Shown here: in pieces, positions 7,412 through 15,354 of the stretch
Position numbering within the stretch: the stretch's first letter is position 1
Layout: each line of letters begins with the position of its first letter
Assembly: GCA_017994815.1 (NCBI GenBank)
Contig: JAGOJY010000038.1
Location: 1-39,134 of the forward strand
From: Acidobacteriota bacterium
GTDB lineage: Bacteria > Acidobacteriota > Polarisedimenticolia > J045
Direction: 5' to 3'
Length of the DNA stretch: 39,134 nt
The notes under the pieces: generated by a model
Told to the model about the DNA's origin: nothing
What the model saw: the letters and a program-made list of their open reading frames with translations, nothing else
Databases searched by the model: none
Position numbers and translations under genes: made by a program

Positions 7412-7772
7412 ATGCGTGTGCGCGGGATTCCCTGTCTTGTCGCGTCGTTGCTGGTGTTTGTCGAATCGTCGGTTTTCGCGGCCGCGGAGGACCCGGCCCA
7501 CACCCGAGCCGAAAAAGGTCGCGGCGAGCGACCTGGTCGAGCGGGCCGAGGTCAAGCTGGTCCAGGTCTACATCTCGGTCGTCGACCCGAGGAAGAACAC
7601 CGCGTCCGTCCCCGGCATCCCGACCGACGCTTTCGACTTCCGGCTGGACGGGAAGAAGCTCACGGCCGAGCAGCTGGCGCTGATCAAGCTCGATCGCATG
7701 TGCGACGCGCCGCCCGCTGCAGCGACGGCCAACAACCTCGAGGCGATCAGTGTCAAGCAGGTCGAGGGCCCA
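7412..7772 (+). pseudogene. N-terminal fragment of an exported VWFA-related-domain protein, frameshifted
   Basis: ATG 7412 starts a signal peptide (RGIPCLVASLLVFVESSVFA-AAED). An extra C at about 7496-7498 shifts the frame; removing it gives AEDPATPEPKKVAASDLVER, then VKLVQVYISVVDPRKN and FDFRLDGKKLTAEQ. This V-x-V-x-V-x-V..D then F-x-L-x-x-DGK pattern is the start of the VWFA-related family (TIGR03436), which is common in Acidobacteria. The von Willebrand domain itself is absent, and within 100 bases the text runs into the start of the porin gene. The product could not bind the usual partners. The family assignment is tentative. Confidence 0.5.
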
Positions 7773-8962
7773 ATGAAAAGGAACTTTGGCATCGTGTATC
7801 TGCTCCTTGTTACGTGTTCACGGGTTGCGCTCGCGGGGGGCGTGATCCTGTACGAGGCCGGCACGCCCGAGGTTGGGCTGGCGTCGGCCGGCTGGGCCGC
7901 ACGGGCCGAGGACGCCGCGACGATCCTGACAAACCCCGCGGGGATGACACGCCTCCCGAACGGCGACCTGATGGTCGGGATGCAAACGCTCTATGCCGAC
8001 CTGCTTTTCAGTCCCGACGGGAACACGACCACGCCGGGCGGTGATGGCGGCAATCCCGTCGGCCTCTTTCCTGGTGGCGGTTTGTTTTACGTGCACGCCG
8101 CCTCGGATCGCCTTCGCCTGGGGCTCGCGCTAACCGGGAACTTCGGGCTGGGCCTTGACTACGACGACGACTGGGCGGGGCGCTACTTCGTTCAGGACAG
8201 CACGCTCATCGGCGTTTCCGTCATGCCTGCTGTTGCGTGGAAAGTGAGCGACCAGTTCTCGATCGGGGCCGCCCTGAACGCGATGTACGGCGTGTTCGAC
8301 ACGAAGGTTGCCGTCAACAACCTCCTCCCCTCGGAACCGGACGGGCGGTTGGAGATCGAGGACAACGACTGGGGCTTCGGCGGCAACATCGGCGTGCTGT
8401 ACGCACCCTCGCCGAGCACCCGCATCGGTCTGACATACACGTCCCGGGTCAAGCTCGATCTAGGGGACGTCCCGGAGTTCTCGAACCTCGGCCCCGGGAT
8501 GTCCGCGGCCCTCGCTGCGGCCGGCCTCTTGGATGCGCCGCTCGACATTTCCATGACGGTGCCACAGACCGCGATGGGGAGCTTCGTCCACCGCCTTGAT
8601 GATCGGTGGTCGCTGCTCGGCAAACCGTGGACGGGAATTTCCAGGACACCTGGCATGCTGCGCTTGGCGCGCAGATGAAAACCGCCTCGCCGTGGTCGCT
8701 GTCGTTCGGCGCGGCCTACGACAGCAGCTGCCTGGAGGACGAGGATCGCACACCCGCGCTCCCGGTCGGGCCGAGCTGGCGCTTCGGGGTTGGCGGGCGC
8801 CGCACGCTGAGCGATCGACTCGAACTCGGGATCGCCTACGAGTTGGCCTGGGCCGGCAACCTGGACCTGAACAAGCCGCACGGTCTGGCGGGACGCCTCG
8901 CAGGATCCTACGAGGGCGCGGCGATGCACTTCCTCACCGCGAGCCTGAGGTGGAAGCTCTGA
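7773..8962 (+). pseudogene. FadL/OmpP1-type outer-membrane transport protein, frameshifted
   Basis: ATG 7773 begins a signal peptide (RNFGIVYLLLVTCSRVALA). The mature start GGVILYEAGTPEVGLASAGW followed by AARAEDAATILTNPAGMTRL is the hallmark N-terminal hatch of FadL-family barrels, which import hydrophobic compounds across the outer membrane. Barrel strands follow (GLALTGNFGLGLDYDDDWAG, SIGAALNAMYGVF, IGLTYTSRVKLDLGDVPEF). At about 8615-8625 the frame is lost, and 10-30 residues that normally hold the VGWQDW-type strand appear to be missing. The second frame then continues QTVDGNFQDTWHAALGAQ to the terminal AAMHFLTASLRWKL, ending at TGA 8960-8962. A deletion plus frameshift is more than a simple read error, so I call it a decayed gene. 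Confidence 0.8.
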
Positions 8963-9194
8963 GATCGGTCTCGGCGCCATCAGTTCGAGATCGAATCTTC
9001 CACCTCGCGACGATCGATGCCGTTCTCGCAGTCCGCCACGCCGATGTCCGACACCGCCCAAGGCGATGTCCGCGGGCGAAAGACTCGCGCAACGAATGGG
9101 AGGGCAACCCAGGGCGCGTACCGGCAGAACGCGATCGCGTCGGAGCCTCAAGACCGACGTATATTCCCGGCACAACTCGGATGCGGGGAGGTCC

Positions 9195-12100
9195 ATGAGA
9201 CTCAAACGCGAGCCGACGTGGTGGCATGCCGTGCCGGGCGTGCCGTGGGTCACCGTTCTGTTCCTGCTCTGCGTCGCGGCACCGCATCCGGCCGACGCGA
9301 TGCCCACCATCACGACAGAGCCCGAGAAGTACGTCGACGAGCCGGAGCCGCTGTCGACGGACCCTGCGAACCCGACGGTCTTCACGTGGGGTGCGGCTGA
9401 GCCGATCGTCTGGTGGGCGGAGAGCGACATCCCGGACTATGGACCGCCGGACTCCTCGTGGCACGTCAGGAACTCGGCAGGACAGGTCTCGGACTACCCG
9501 GCAGGCTGGGGCTGGGTTGTCTTCTTTTGCTACCCGGAAGACACGCTCCCGGCGGACGACTACGAGTTCTGGGTGACGGCGACCGACTCCGACGGGACGG
9601 TGTTCTCGCAGACCTACTACATCCGGATGATCTTCCCGCCGCTCCTCAGGACGAAGTACCACACCACGGCGACGGAGTTCATCGGCAAGCTGGCCCGACT
9701 CGAGCGGACGGCCTTCAACTTCGGCGGGATCCCCAACGGCACCCTTGACAGCCCGGAGGTGAACGGCTGCGACAACCCGAGCATGTTCTACGGGGACGGA
9801 AAGCTGCACTTCATCTTCGGCGACCCGAACGTCTACACGGGCGATCCCGGGAATCCCCAGGACTCCCTATCGGGGGCGCTGGCGTTCACCGATCGTATCG
9901 TTCCCGAGAAGGGGATCGACATCTCGCACCGGCGCAACTGGGCCACGGATCCCGAGACCGGCGTGGCGAAGTCCCTGATCGAGCCCGGAGCGCTCGCATA
10001 TCGAACCAACAACACGGGAGGCGCCGTCCTGCCGCACGGTGACGGACAGCGGATCTGGTTCGCCTACTACGACTACGGGGGCGGACCGCGGCCGGGCTAC
10101 CTGAACTACGTCCGCGTCGGCATCGCGTACTCGGACGACGGCTTCGCGACGCCCGCGGTGCGCGACTCGGCCCTGGTTCTTTGGGACAAGGACGATCTGG
10201 GCAACGGTCCCTGCAACCCGCACCCGTACCTCGGGTACTTCATGCGGGTCTTCAAGGACCACCTCTACATGATGGTCCCACGCGAGGGAGCCGCGACGGT
10301 GCTGCTCCGCTGCAGGCTCGACGAACTCGACCGGCTCTCGCTCGCCGACTGGCACTACCTCGTCTCGGTGGATACGAGCGGGCAGGCGACCTGGTCCGAG
10401 CAGGGCGTCACGCGGGGCCAGATCTCGCAGGAGGACTTCCCGACGGTGGACTTCGGCGGGTACGCCGGGATCATTGACACCGTCGTCTGGAACCCGTACC
10501 TGAACCGCTGGGTTGCGGCCAGCGACGTGGGCGCCAACCTCTGGGAGTCACGCTGGCTGTGGGGGCCCTACCAGACGCTCATGGCGCCGCAGGTGTTCGA
10601 CGTGGCGGAGTTCTTACAGGCGTACGCGTTCTTCACCCACGAGACGATGCTCGGGAACAACGGGGAGTGGATCTTCCACGCGAGCGCCCGGAGCTGGAGT
10701 CCCCTGGGGCTGTACGGCACGTACAACCAGAAGATCCACATGCGCGACATGCTGAGGATCTCGCTCTCGGCGAAGAGCGGCGTGGCCGGCGACCGGATCG
10801 CGATCAGCTGCGTCAACGCGAGCGAGCTGCCCGCGCCTGTCGAGAGCCTGGCCGTCACGGTGGACGGTCGCCCGGCCACCTTCTCCGGCCAGGACGGGGA
10901 CACGTACCGATACACCTACACTCTTTCGGGCGCGGAGAACGGCGGGACGGTGGGGGCGGTCGACGTCGCGGCCGTGATGCGGATTCCGCTGAACGACGAG
11001 ACGATGTACTCGATCGAGCGCGACGTCGCGCTCGTCGTCAACCATCGCAACGAGGTGAGGTGCGGGGTCACGTCGCCGCGCAGCGGCGCCGCGGTTGCGG
11101 GCCGGGTCGCTCTCGACGTCTCCGCCGCCTACGACGCTCCGCCGGAGGACCTCGGCCCGGGACGGCCCGAGGTGCGAATCCTCAAGACCGAGCTGCGATC
11201 CCTCGGCAGCGAGGAGGTCGTCGAAGACGTCGACCTCGAGCCCCCGTACACGCTCCATCTCGACACGACCCGGTACCCCAACGGCCCCCACACGTTCAAG
11301 GTGGTCGCCTACGACATGCTCGACCGTCGGGGGGTGGCGCTCCTCACGCTCAACGTGCAGAACCCTCCTCGGCGGCCCGCGCAGGGGAATCTCATGGCCG
11401 ACGGGAACATGGAGGCCGCGGGAACCGGCTCCTGGCAGCCGCTCTACGGTGGGATCCTGAGCAAGGTGTCGGACGGACGCCAGCGCGGCGGCACCCAGTC
11501 GTTGCGCGTGCTCTCCCTGACGCCCACGTCATGGGCGGGGTTCTCGCAGACCGTATCCGGACTGCGTGGCGGCGAGCGACTGCGGTTCTCGGCGTGGAGC
11601 CGCCTCGAGAACAACTACACCGCGGACCTACGCTGGGCGGTCTACGACGGTTCGGGGCGAGTGCTCACGTCGCAGTACATCGACTCCTACGGCGATTTCC
11701 GGCGCGTCGTCCAGGAGATCGACAACCCAGCCGGGAGCACCCAGCTACGCGTCGAGTGCCTCATCCGCGACACCGGCACCGAAGGGGTCGTGGCGGGACA
11801 GGGCGTGACGACGGCGTCGGCGATCGTGGATGACGTCGTCGTGCAACCTCTCTGCTATCCAGCCGTCGTGCCGCCGACGGGAGTCGTGGTCCAGGCGAGT
11901 CCCGCGGGCGATGCGAACACGGTGAGCTGGGATCCGGGAAGCGACCCCGGGCCCGAGTACTTCGACGTGTACCGCAAGCTGAAGTCCCAGGGAAACACGG
12001 AGTACGAGAAGGTCGGGAGCGTCCACGCGTGGGACCACGCGTTCACGGACACCGGCTTTCCCGGGTCCGCCTCGGATTACGACTACAAGGTCGTCGTGGT

Positions 12101-13136
12101 CGACTCGATGGGCTGGACCGCGGACAGCAGTGCCGCCGCGCCGCCCGACCTGTCCGTCTCGATGCTCCATCTCGACAGCACGTACTGCCCGAACGGCGTG
12201 GGCATCGTCGCGACACTGGAGAACACCGGCGCCGGGGTCGCCCCCGCGCTCGTCGACGTCGCGTTCTACGATGGGGACCCTTCGTCGGGAGGAGCGCGGC
12301 TCGGAGTCGTCGCGACCAGCGGCGACCTGGAGCCGGGGGGACACGTGGGCGTCCAACTCAATGTCCTCCCGGCGCTGACGGGAGCCCACACGATCTGTGC
12401 GGTGGCGGACGACCACGGCCAAGGCTCCGGCTCTTTCGACGAGTGCGACGAGACGAACAACAAGTACTGCGAGGGCTTCATGTTCTGCGTGGGATCGCCG
12501 CGCGCGGAGGCCGCCGGGCCCTACACGTCGGTATGCCAGGCAGGATCCGCCCAGGTTCATCTCGACGGGACGCGCTCGTCGGATCCCGGAGGCGGACCGA
12601 TCACCTACGGATGGCTTACCACGTGCCCGGACGCGAGCTTCGACGACCCGGCGTCCGCGACGCCGGTCGTCTCGCTCGGCTGCGCGCCTCCATGCCCTCT
12701 CGCCTGCGGCGTGACCCTGGTCGTGAACGACACCACGGGCGGCCAGGACATCGACGGCGCGACCCTCTCGGTCGGCGTCGGGTCCATCGGAGAGGTCTCC
12801 AATGTCGCCGCCGGAGCGCCCCCCCTGCGGATCGCGAGCGCGACCGGCCCGAGGCTCATCATCGAGAAGGTGTCCGACGCGACGGCGTACAACGTGTACG
12901 CGGACGCGATCGGCTCATGGTATTCGCCGACCGCCGGGGAAGGATCCGTCTGCGGGATCACGACGTGGACGGACAACAATGACGGCACCGTCACGCTCGA
13001 CTACGTCGTCCCGGAGAACTCCTGGATCGTGGTGACCGCGTCGAACCCGTGTCATGAGGGGCCGGCCGGGCCCGCGAGCGACGGCTCGGAGCGGACATCC
13101 TCCGGCACCTGGGCGCTGTGCGGAGCGGCGCCGTAA
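9195..13136 (+). CDS. very large secreted multidomain protein (propeller-like, CBM-like, FN3, CARDB, PKD)
   Basis: The product has 1,313 residues from ATG 9195, six bases after GGGGAGG. A signal peptide covers residues 1 to about 36. About 155-500 are rich in WGPY, YGDGKLHFIFGDPNV and PHPYLGYFMRVFKDHLYMM blocks, resembling five-bladed glycosidase-like propellers (DUF4185-like; a resemblance by eye). About 615-740 holds an Ig-like segment (SGAAVAGRVALDVSA to GPHTFKVVAYD). About 735-895 is a jelly-roll carbohydrate-binding-like module (MEAAGTGSWQPL, FSQTVSGLRGGERLRFSAWS). About 895-970 is FN3 (FDVYRKLKSQGN), about 985-1095 CARDB (VGIVATLENTGAGVAPALVD) and about 1105-1190 PKD-like (GTRSSDPGGGPITYGWL). 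The plan suggests a secreted glycan-binding or glycan-cleaving protein; no catalytic residues were identified. It stands alone, without an evident anchor. Confidence 0.85.
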   Translation: MRLKREPTWWHAVPGVPWVTVLFLLCVAAPHPADAMPTITTEPEKYVDEPEPLSTDPANPTVFTWGAAEPIVWWAESDIPDYGPPDSSWHVRNSAGQVSDYPAGWGWVVFFCYPEDTLPADDYEFWVTATDSDGTVFSQTYYIRMIFPPLLRTKYHTTATEFIGKLARLERTAFNFGGIPNGTLDSPEVNGCDNPSMFYGDGKLHFIFGDPNVYTGDPGNPQDSLSGALAFTDRIVPEKGIDISHRRNWATDPETGVAKSLIEPGALAYRTNNTGGAVLPHGDGQRIWFAYYDYGGGPRPGYLNYVRVGIAYSDDGFATPAVRDSALVLWDKDDLGNGPCNPHPYLGYFMRVFKDHLYMMVPREGAATVLLRCRLDELDRLSLADWHYLVSVDTSGQATWSEQGVTRGQISQEDFPTVDFGGYAGIIDTVVWNPYLNRWVAASDVGANLWESRWLWGPYQTLMAPQVFDVAEFLQAYAFFTHETMLGNNGEWIFHASARSWSPLGLYGTYNQKIHMRDMLRISLSAKSGVAGDRIAISCVNASELPAPVESLAVTVDGRPATFSGQDGDTYRYTYTLSGAENGGTVGAVDVAAVMRIPLNDETMYSIERDVALVVNHRNEVRCGVTSPRSGAAVAGRVALDVSAAYDAPPEDLGPGRPEVRILKTELRSLGSEEVVEDVDLEPPYTLHLDTTRYPNGPHTFKVVAYDMLDRRGVALLTLNVQNPPRRPAQGNLMADGNMEAAGTGSWQPLYGGILSKVSDGRQRGGTQSLRVLSLTPTSWAGFSQTVSGLRGGERLRFSAWSRLENNYTADLRWAVYDGSGRVLTSQYIDSYGDFRRVVQEIDNPAGSTQLRVECLIRDTGTEGVVAGQGVTTASAIVDDVVVQPLCYPAVVPPTGVVVQASPAGDANTVSWDPGSDPGPEYFDVYRKLKSQGNTEYEKVGSVHAWDHAFTDTGFPGSASDYDYKVVVVDSMGWTADSSAAAPPDLSVSMLHLDSTYCPNGVGIVATLENTGAGVAPALVDVAFYDGDPSSGGARLGVVATSGDLEPGGHVGVQLNVLPALTGAHTICAVADDHGQGSGSFDECDETNNKYCEGFMFCVGSPRAEAAGPYTSVCQAGSAQVHLDGTRSSDPGGGPITYGWLTTCPDASFDDPASATPVVSLGCAPPCPLACGVTLVVNDTTGGQDIDGATLSVGVGSIGEVSNVAAGAPPLRIASATGPRLIIEKVSDATAYNVYADAIGSWYSPTAGEGSVCGITTWTDNNDGTVTLDYVVPENSWIVVTASNPCHEGPAGPASDGSERTSSGTWALCGAAP

Positions 13137-13488
13137 CCGGGGCTGGACGTCAGTGCCGACACCCGTGCCGAGCGCGTGCGCAGCGGCTCGCTCGAGCAGG
13201 CCGACTGTGGGAGTGCCCGCCCTCGGAGCAAGCCGCAAGCCCGATGCGGGCGAAGACAGCAATCCTCAGGATCGGCCAGAACCCAGCCGGGCAACCGGGC
13301 CGCGTGCTTCATAACACGAGAAGACGTGGAACCCAGGAACCAGCCCTGACCTTCGATCACGTACGAGGTTCGTCGCCGGGAACGTCCGGCAGTTGACGGC
13401 GATGGACAGCAGGTAATGTCCTCCGGCACCGGTCACCCGCGCGTAGTGGGTCCCGGATAACGTCGCGCGGTGCGTCAGCGCCCGGCGA
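13137..13488. other. non-coding stretch with a minus-strand protein scrap
   Basis: No gene is visible on the plus strand. On the minus strand, about 13470-13370 reads ATLSGTHYARVTGAGGHYLL followed by SIAV, which resembles the last strands of a pre-peptidase C-terminal (PPC)-type domain. It has no start and runs straight into the 5' edge of the truncated permease. This is probably another broken gene end; the assignment is weak. Confidence 0.3.
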
Positions 13489-14070
13489 GTGCGGCGTCGC
13501 CGCGGCTGGAAGACCGCCGCGCTGTACGCCGGCACGGGGCTCGCGATCGCGACGCTGGCGGGCTGGACGATCGGGCGCCTGCGCATGGAGCGGTTCGTCG
13601 AGGCTTGGGTGTACGGCTGCGGGGACGCCGGACCGACGTTCGAGGAGAAGCTGGACTGGGCGGCGCGGTTGCGCGCGGGCGGAGCCGCCGTGCGGGAGAT
13701 CGTCGGCAAGGTGTGGCCGTTCGTGCTGGCCGGGATCGCGGTCGGCGCCGGGATCCACGGCTACGTCCCCGAGAACTTCATGGCCGGGATCATGGGCAAG
13801 GGCGCGTGGTGGGCCGTCCCGGTCGCGGTGCTGCTCGGGGTCCCGATGTACTCGAACGCTGCCGCGATCATCCCCGTGGTGCAGGCGCTGCTCGGCAAAG
13901 GTGCCGCGCTGGGGACCGTCCTTGCCTTCATGATGGCCGTCATCGGCCTGTCGGCACCGGAGGCCGTGATCCTGCGCAAGGTGCTCAAGCCGCCGCTGAT
14001 CGCCGTCTTCTTCGGCACGGTGGCGGCTGGCATCGTCGTCGTGGGATACCTCTTCAACGCCCTGTTCTGA
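13489..14070 (+). pseudogene. permease of the UPF0718/DUF318 (COG0701) type, N-terminal half missing
   Basis: The text matches the C-terminal half of COG0701 permeases, the family that includes ArsP and YraQ. It has an intracellular-loop piece (WVYGCGDAGPTFEEKLDWA), then WPFVLAGIAVGAGIHGYVPE. The signature AVLLGVPMYSNAAAIIPVVQ follows, then MAVIGLSAPEAVILRKVLK and two final helices ending in FNALF. Complete members have over 300 residues with two homologous halves; here only about 193 codons remain and no start is credible. The first 20 bases abut a foreign minus-strand scrap. Bases 13878-14086 recur at 25828-26036. The substrate, in ArsP an organoarsenical, cannot be assigned here. Confidence 0.75.
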
Positions 14071-14086
14071 GGCGCCTCGACGACGG
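13878..14086 (+). repeat. 209-bp duplication, copy 1 (permease C-terminus)
   Basis: This segment matches 25828-26036 without gaps, with five mismatches in 209 bases. It starts inside the permease signature block and continues 16 bases past the stop codon (GAGGC-CCTCGACGACGG), so the copied unit was DNA, not just a conserved protein domain. Confidence 0.95.
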
Positions 14087-14200
14087 ACGCCTGCTCTACC
14101 GCGAGGCGCGGGGGCACCGGCCCGCACATGCCTGAGACGTGAACCAGCCCAAGCACGACCTCGGCGGGACTCAGTGTGCTTCGGGCTCGCGTATCTCGAC

Positions 14201-14962
14201 CTACGGGCCAAGGTGGGCCACGGCGTACTCCATCGGCGCGCCGGAGATTCTGATCAGGCCGTCGAACGGCTGGTCCATCTCCAGGATCAGGAAGATCGAG
14301 CCCGCCACCGCGAGCGGGCAGAGGAACAGGACGACGATGACCGTGGCGTTGCGCGGGGCGAACAGCCCGAAGCTCACGAAGATGATGGTCAACCAGAAAA
14401 CGACGATCACCAGGAAGGGGGGTGGGATCGCAGAGCCGAGGTTGCCGATGACGAGCCAGCGCGTTTCCGCGATGTCGCTGCTGATCCTCAGGGCCTCGGT
14501 GTGCAGCCAGCGTTGATTCTCGTCCCGCGGCGAAAGTTGCAGGAGCCGGGTTCCGATCTGGTGGGCTTTCAGCGCGGACTCGGGCGTGCCCAACTGCGGG
14601 CCGGACGCACGATCCGCCCGCCAGATCGCCTCGAACCGCTCGGCGACCGTCTGCCGCAGCAGTTCGCGGATCGCGTTCGTCTCCGGCCCGTAGTCCGCCA
14701 GCACGGAGTCGAGCAGGAGGATCTTGGCGGCGCTGTGCTTGACCGCTTCATCCTGCATGTCGTAGGAGCCTTGCGCCGTCCCGATGACGAGGCCGAGCAC
14801 GAGCGCGGCCATCGTGGCGATCAAGCCGATGCTCAGGCGGATGACCGCCCTGGCGTCGTCCTCCAGGTGATGCTCAGGCAGGGCGGCGCGGACGCGCATC
14901 CCGAGCAGGGCACCGCCGAAGGCGCAGGCGAACGCGACCAGGGTCGTGGCGATCGGGCTCAC
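14201..14962 (-). CDS. DUF4239-type (bestrophin-like) membrane protein
   Basis: The product has 253 residues from GTG 14962, with GGAG nine bases upstream; a second in-frame GTG at 14977 lies on top of that site. Four hydrophobic helices are visible: about residues 3-24 (ATTLVAFACAFGGALLGMRV), 40-60 (VIRLSIGLIATMAALVLGLV), 183-203 (FLVIVVFWLTIIFVSFGLF) and 209-230 (ATVIVVLFLCPLAVAGSIF). Between them is a long soluble helical region (ILLLDSVLADYGPET, IRELLRQTVAERFEAIWRA). The order and the motifs LVLGLVIGTAQGSYD and MDQPFDGLIRIS fit the DUF4239 family, which is distantly related to bestrophin channels. Function in bacteria is not established. It is probably a single-gene transcript. Confidence 0.8.
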   Translation of the reverse strand: MSPIATTLVAFACAFGGALLGMRVRAALPEHHLEDDARAVIRLSIGLIATMAALVLGLVIGTAQGSYDMQDEAVKHSAAKILLLDSVLADYGPETNAIRELLRQTVAERFEAIWRADRASGPQLGTPESALKAHQIGTRLLQLSPRDENQRWLHTEALRISSDIAETRWLVIGNLGSAIPPPFLVIVVFWLTIIFVSFGLFAPRNATVIVVLFLCPLAVAGSIFLILEMDQPFDGLIRISGAPMEYAVAHLGP

Positions 14963-15354
14963 GGCATTCGTCTCCACGGGACGCGGCGAGGCACGCGAAA
15001 TTATCGCTTGCCCGGGATGAAAAGGAGGCGCGGTCACCGGGTTAACGGATGTAGCCCAGGCCGCAGCGCCTTTCCGCGTCCTTGGCCAACGTCGTTTCGA
15101 CCAGCGGCGGCGCCTGCGCCGCGCCGCCCGACGTGCGGAGTCCTCGGCGCGGGCCAGCACCCGGCGATGAGGGCGTCGGCGTACCGCCGCCGTCAGAATC
15201 GACCGCGAAAACACCGTCAGGCCGCGCATCCTCGGCAAGAGCTGACCTGTCAGCGCAAGCTCGACCTCGTCTCGCGCCCGACGGCCGGGGATCCCAGGAC
15301 ACGCGGGTTTCCGCTGCTCCTTTCCGGGCCGGCCCCGCGGCCGCGTCCATGACA
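14963..15354. other. gene-free stretch between two minus-strand genes
   Basis: Nothing convincing is encoded. A minus-strand tail ending at 15042 (LVETTLAKDAERRCGLGYIR) could be the end of a lost gene but has no recognisable upstream part. The stretch should hold the promoter of the DUF4239-type gene; I could not identify one. Confidence 0.4.
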
